Assembly: GCA_964006375.1 (NCBI GenBank)
Contig: OZ023267.1
Location: forward strand, 34,037,266 to 34,101,265
Source of the DNA: Tillus elongatus
Lineage: Eukaryota; Arthropoda; Insecta; Coleoptera; Cleridae
Length of the DNA: 64,000 nucleotides
Direction of reading: 5' to 3'
In this document: piece after piece, positions 63,117-64,000 of the stretch
Layout: each line of letters begins with the position of its first letter
How positions within the stretch are numbered: the first letter of the stretch is position 1
The notes under the pieces: generated by a model
Seen by the model: the letters and a program-made list of their open reading frames with translations, nothing else
Told to the model about the DNA's origin: nothing
The model's database searches: none
Position numbers and translations under genes: made by a program

Positions 63117-64000
63117 TTTAATAATTTGTAATATCTAACATACATTTAAAGTATCTTAAATCTTAACTGAAATTTTCGTGACTTTTTCATTGTGACCAAA
63201 ACGATGGGGTTTGAGTTTGTAAAGCCGTTTTTGCTTTAACCGTTGCAGTAAAATCCAACAAATGAGACATCATTGGAAAGGTAATTGTGTACCCTTTGAA
63301 ATAATGTAGACTCGACCCCACTTCCCATTTGAAATTTTAAGGGTGCATTTGTTTCCCGCTAGGGGGTCGAAGGGCTAGGTTGGAAAATATGCTTAAGATG
63401 TGTCCCCCTAAAAATAAAAAATCACGGGTCCGAGGGTTTATTCCCCAAATTCACCAAAAAAAAAAAACCTGGATGCATACTTTTCGTTGGGACAGCCTGT
63501 ATAGACCTTCCTGTTATTATATTGAGTAGCAACATCCATGGGTGTATAAACATTTATCTTTAATTTAATGGAAGCAAATTGCCAGTTTTCTTTTAAAAAT
63601 GAATTCAGCAACAATATATACATACTATTTATAAAAGTTGTAATAGCTCCCAATTGAGGACTAATAACGACTATATTATTATTTTAAGTGGCTAATGGCT
63701 ATATAATTTTAGTGATGCTCAGATAATATTTGCGTGACAGAAAACTATATAATATTGCAGGAGTATGGTGGTATTATTGTTACCTAACAGTTTAAAAACA
63801 ATCAATGTTGTCGCATCTTGAGCTCTGAGAAAATAACGAACTCTTTGTTAAGCTTCATCATCATAATAATCACGGACTAAAGGCGATGTCGCCTTTTCTT
63901 GTGGCATGACTCTCATTAGTTGAATCGGGTTTTTCAGTAGTGGTGTTCTTCATCTAATGGCCAGAAATGCCATATAGAAACCTATAAAAAACGTATGGGT

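Larger units (their letters stand above)
57480..63499 (+). mobile_element. Tc1/mariner relic with long inverted repeats, copy 2 (complete with inserts)
   Basis: The left end is caggtggcccaaagaaaag at 57480 after TA; the right end is gacagcctg at 63499 before TA. The inverted repeats are about 330-340 bases (to about 57817, and from about 63170). Shared phrases include tatgcatcc, atcacgggtcc and its inverse, and cccacttcccatttgaaatt. Inside are the pogo-like element (58417-61259), the SINE (61829-62194) and the TA-repeat element (62399-63116). Confidence 0.8.
58099..64000. repeat. Segmental duplication, copy 2 (right end of window)
   Basis: Direct repeat of 1-5937, cut by the window end. See the entry for copy 1 for differences. 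The left edge of the duplicated unit cannot be set, because copy 1 begins at the first base of the window. Confidence 0.95.

Overview
The window is nuclear DNA of an arthropod, almost certainly an insect; a beetle or a similar repeat-rich insect is my guess, but nothing here fixes the order. It is AT-rich, the genes have introns with GT..AG borders, and there are no bacterial operons. Most of the sequence is transposable elements: Tc1/mariner, pogo-like, hAT, several LINE clades, a Penelope-like fragment, a tRNA-derived SINE, and a family of repeats built around long (TA)n tracts.

The one clear host gene is a UDP-glycosyltransferase (UGT) on the minus strand. It runs from about 50199 down to 13881 in six coding exons, which I joined by reading splice borders and phases by hand. 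Exon 1 (signal peptide, catalytic His) is at 49991-50199, exon 2 at 44984-45403, exon 3 at 40680-40883, exon 4 at 25219-25450, exon 5 (UGT signature) at 24774-24993 and exon 6 (membrane anchor) at 13881-14163. The phases agree at every junction and give about 522 residues, the normal length. The single defect is one missing base in exon 3 next to a run of six A/T. The introns hold nearly all the mobile elements between 14 and 50 kb.

Layout: 1-5937 is a nested stack (mariner relic, with a pogo-like element, a SINE and a TA-repeat element inserted in it). The same stack returns at 57480-64000, so the window starts and ends in two almost identical copies about 58.1 kb apart. Between 5.9 and 10.5 kb a terminal-inverted-repeat sequence holds two LINE relics. 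From 10.5 to 13.9 kb lie LINE scraps and the UGT 3' end. At 15.1-17.2 kb, inside UGT intron 5, is a DUF7869-like gene whose only lesions are three one-base homopolymer expansions. The stretch 17.5-24.5 kb is a cluster of TA-repeat elements. Intron 3 (25.5-40.7 kb) holds a LINE (27.1-31.1), a mariner with an open transposase frame (31.5-33.6) and a hAT-type element with a Jockey-like LINE inside it (34.2-39.0). Intron 2 holds a minisatellite made from the end of UGT exon 2 and its splice donor. Intron 1 holds LINE and Penelope-like pieces. From 50.4 to 57 kb, upstream of UGT exon 1, come TA-repeat elements, a head-to-head pair of LTR-like arms and another LINE remnant.

The leading findings are the 58-kb direct duplication that spans a whole detoxification gene, the exon-derived splice-donor array, the TA-repeat family with Helentron/HINE-like ends, the DUF7869-like gene with DDE-like motifs, and two elements with open frames whose catalytic acidic residue is replaced.
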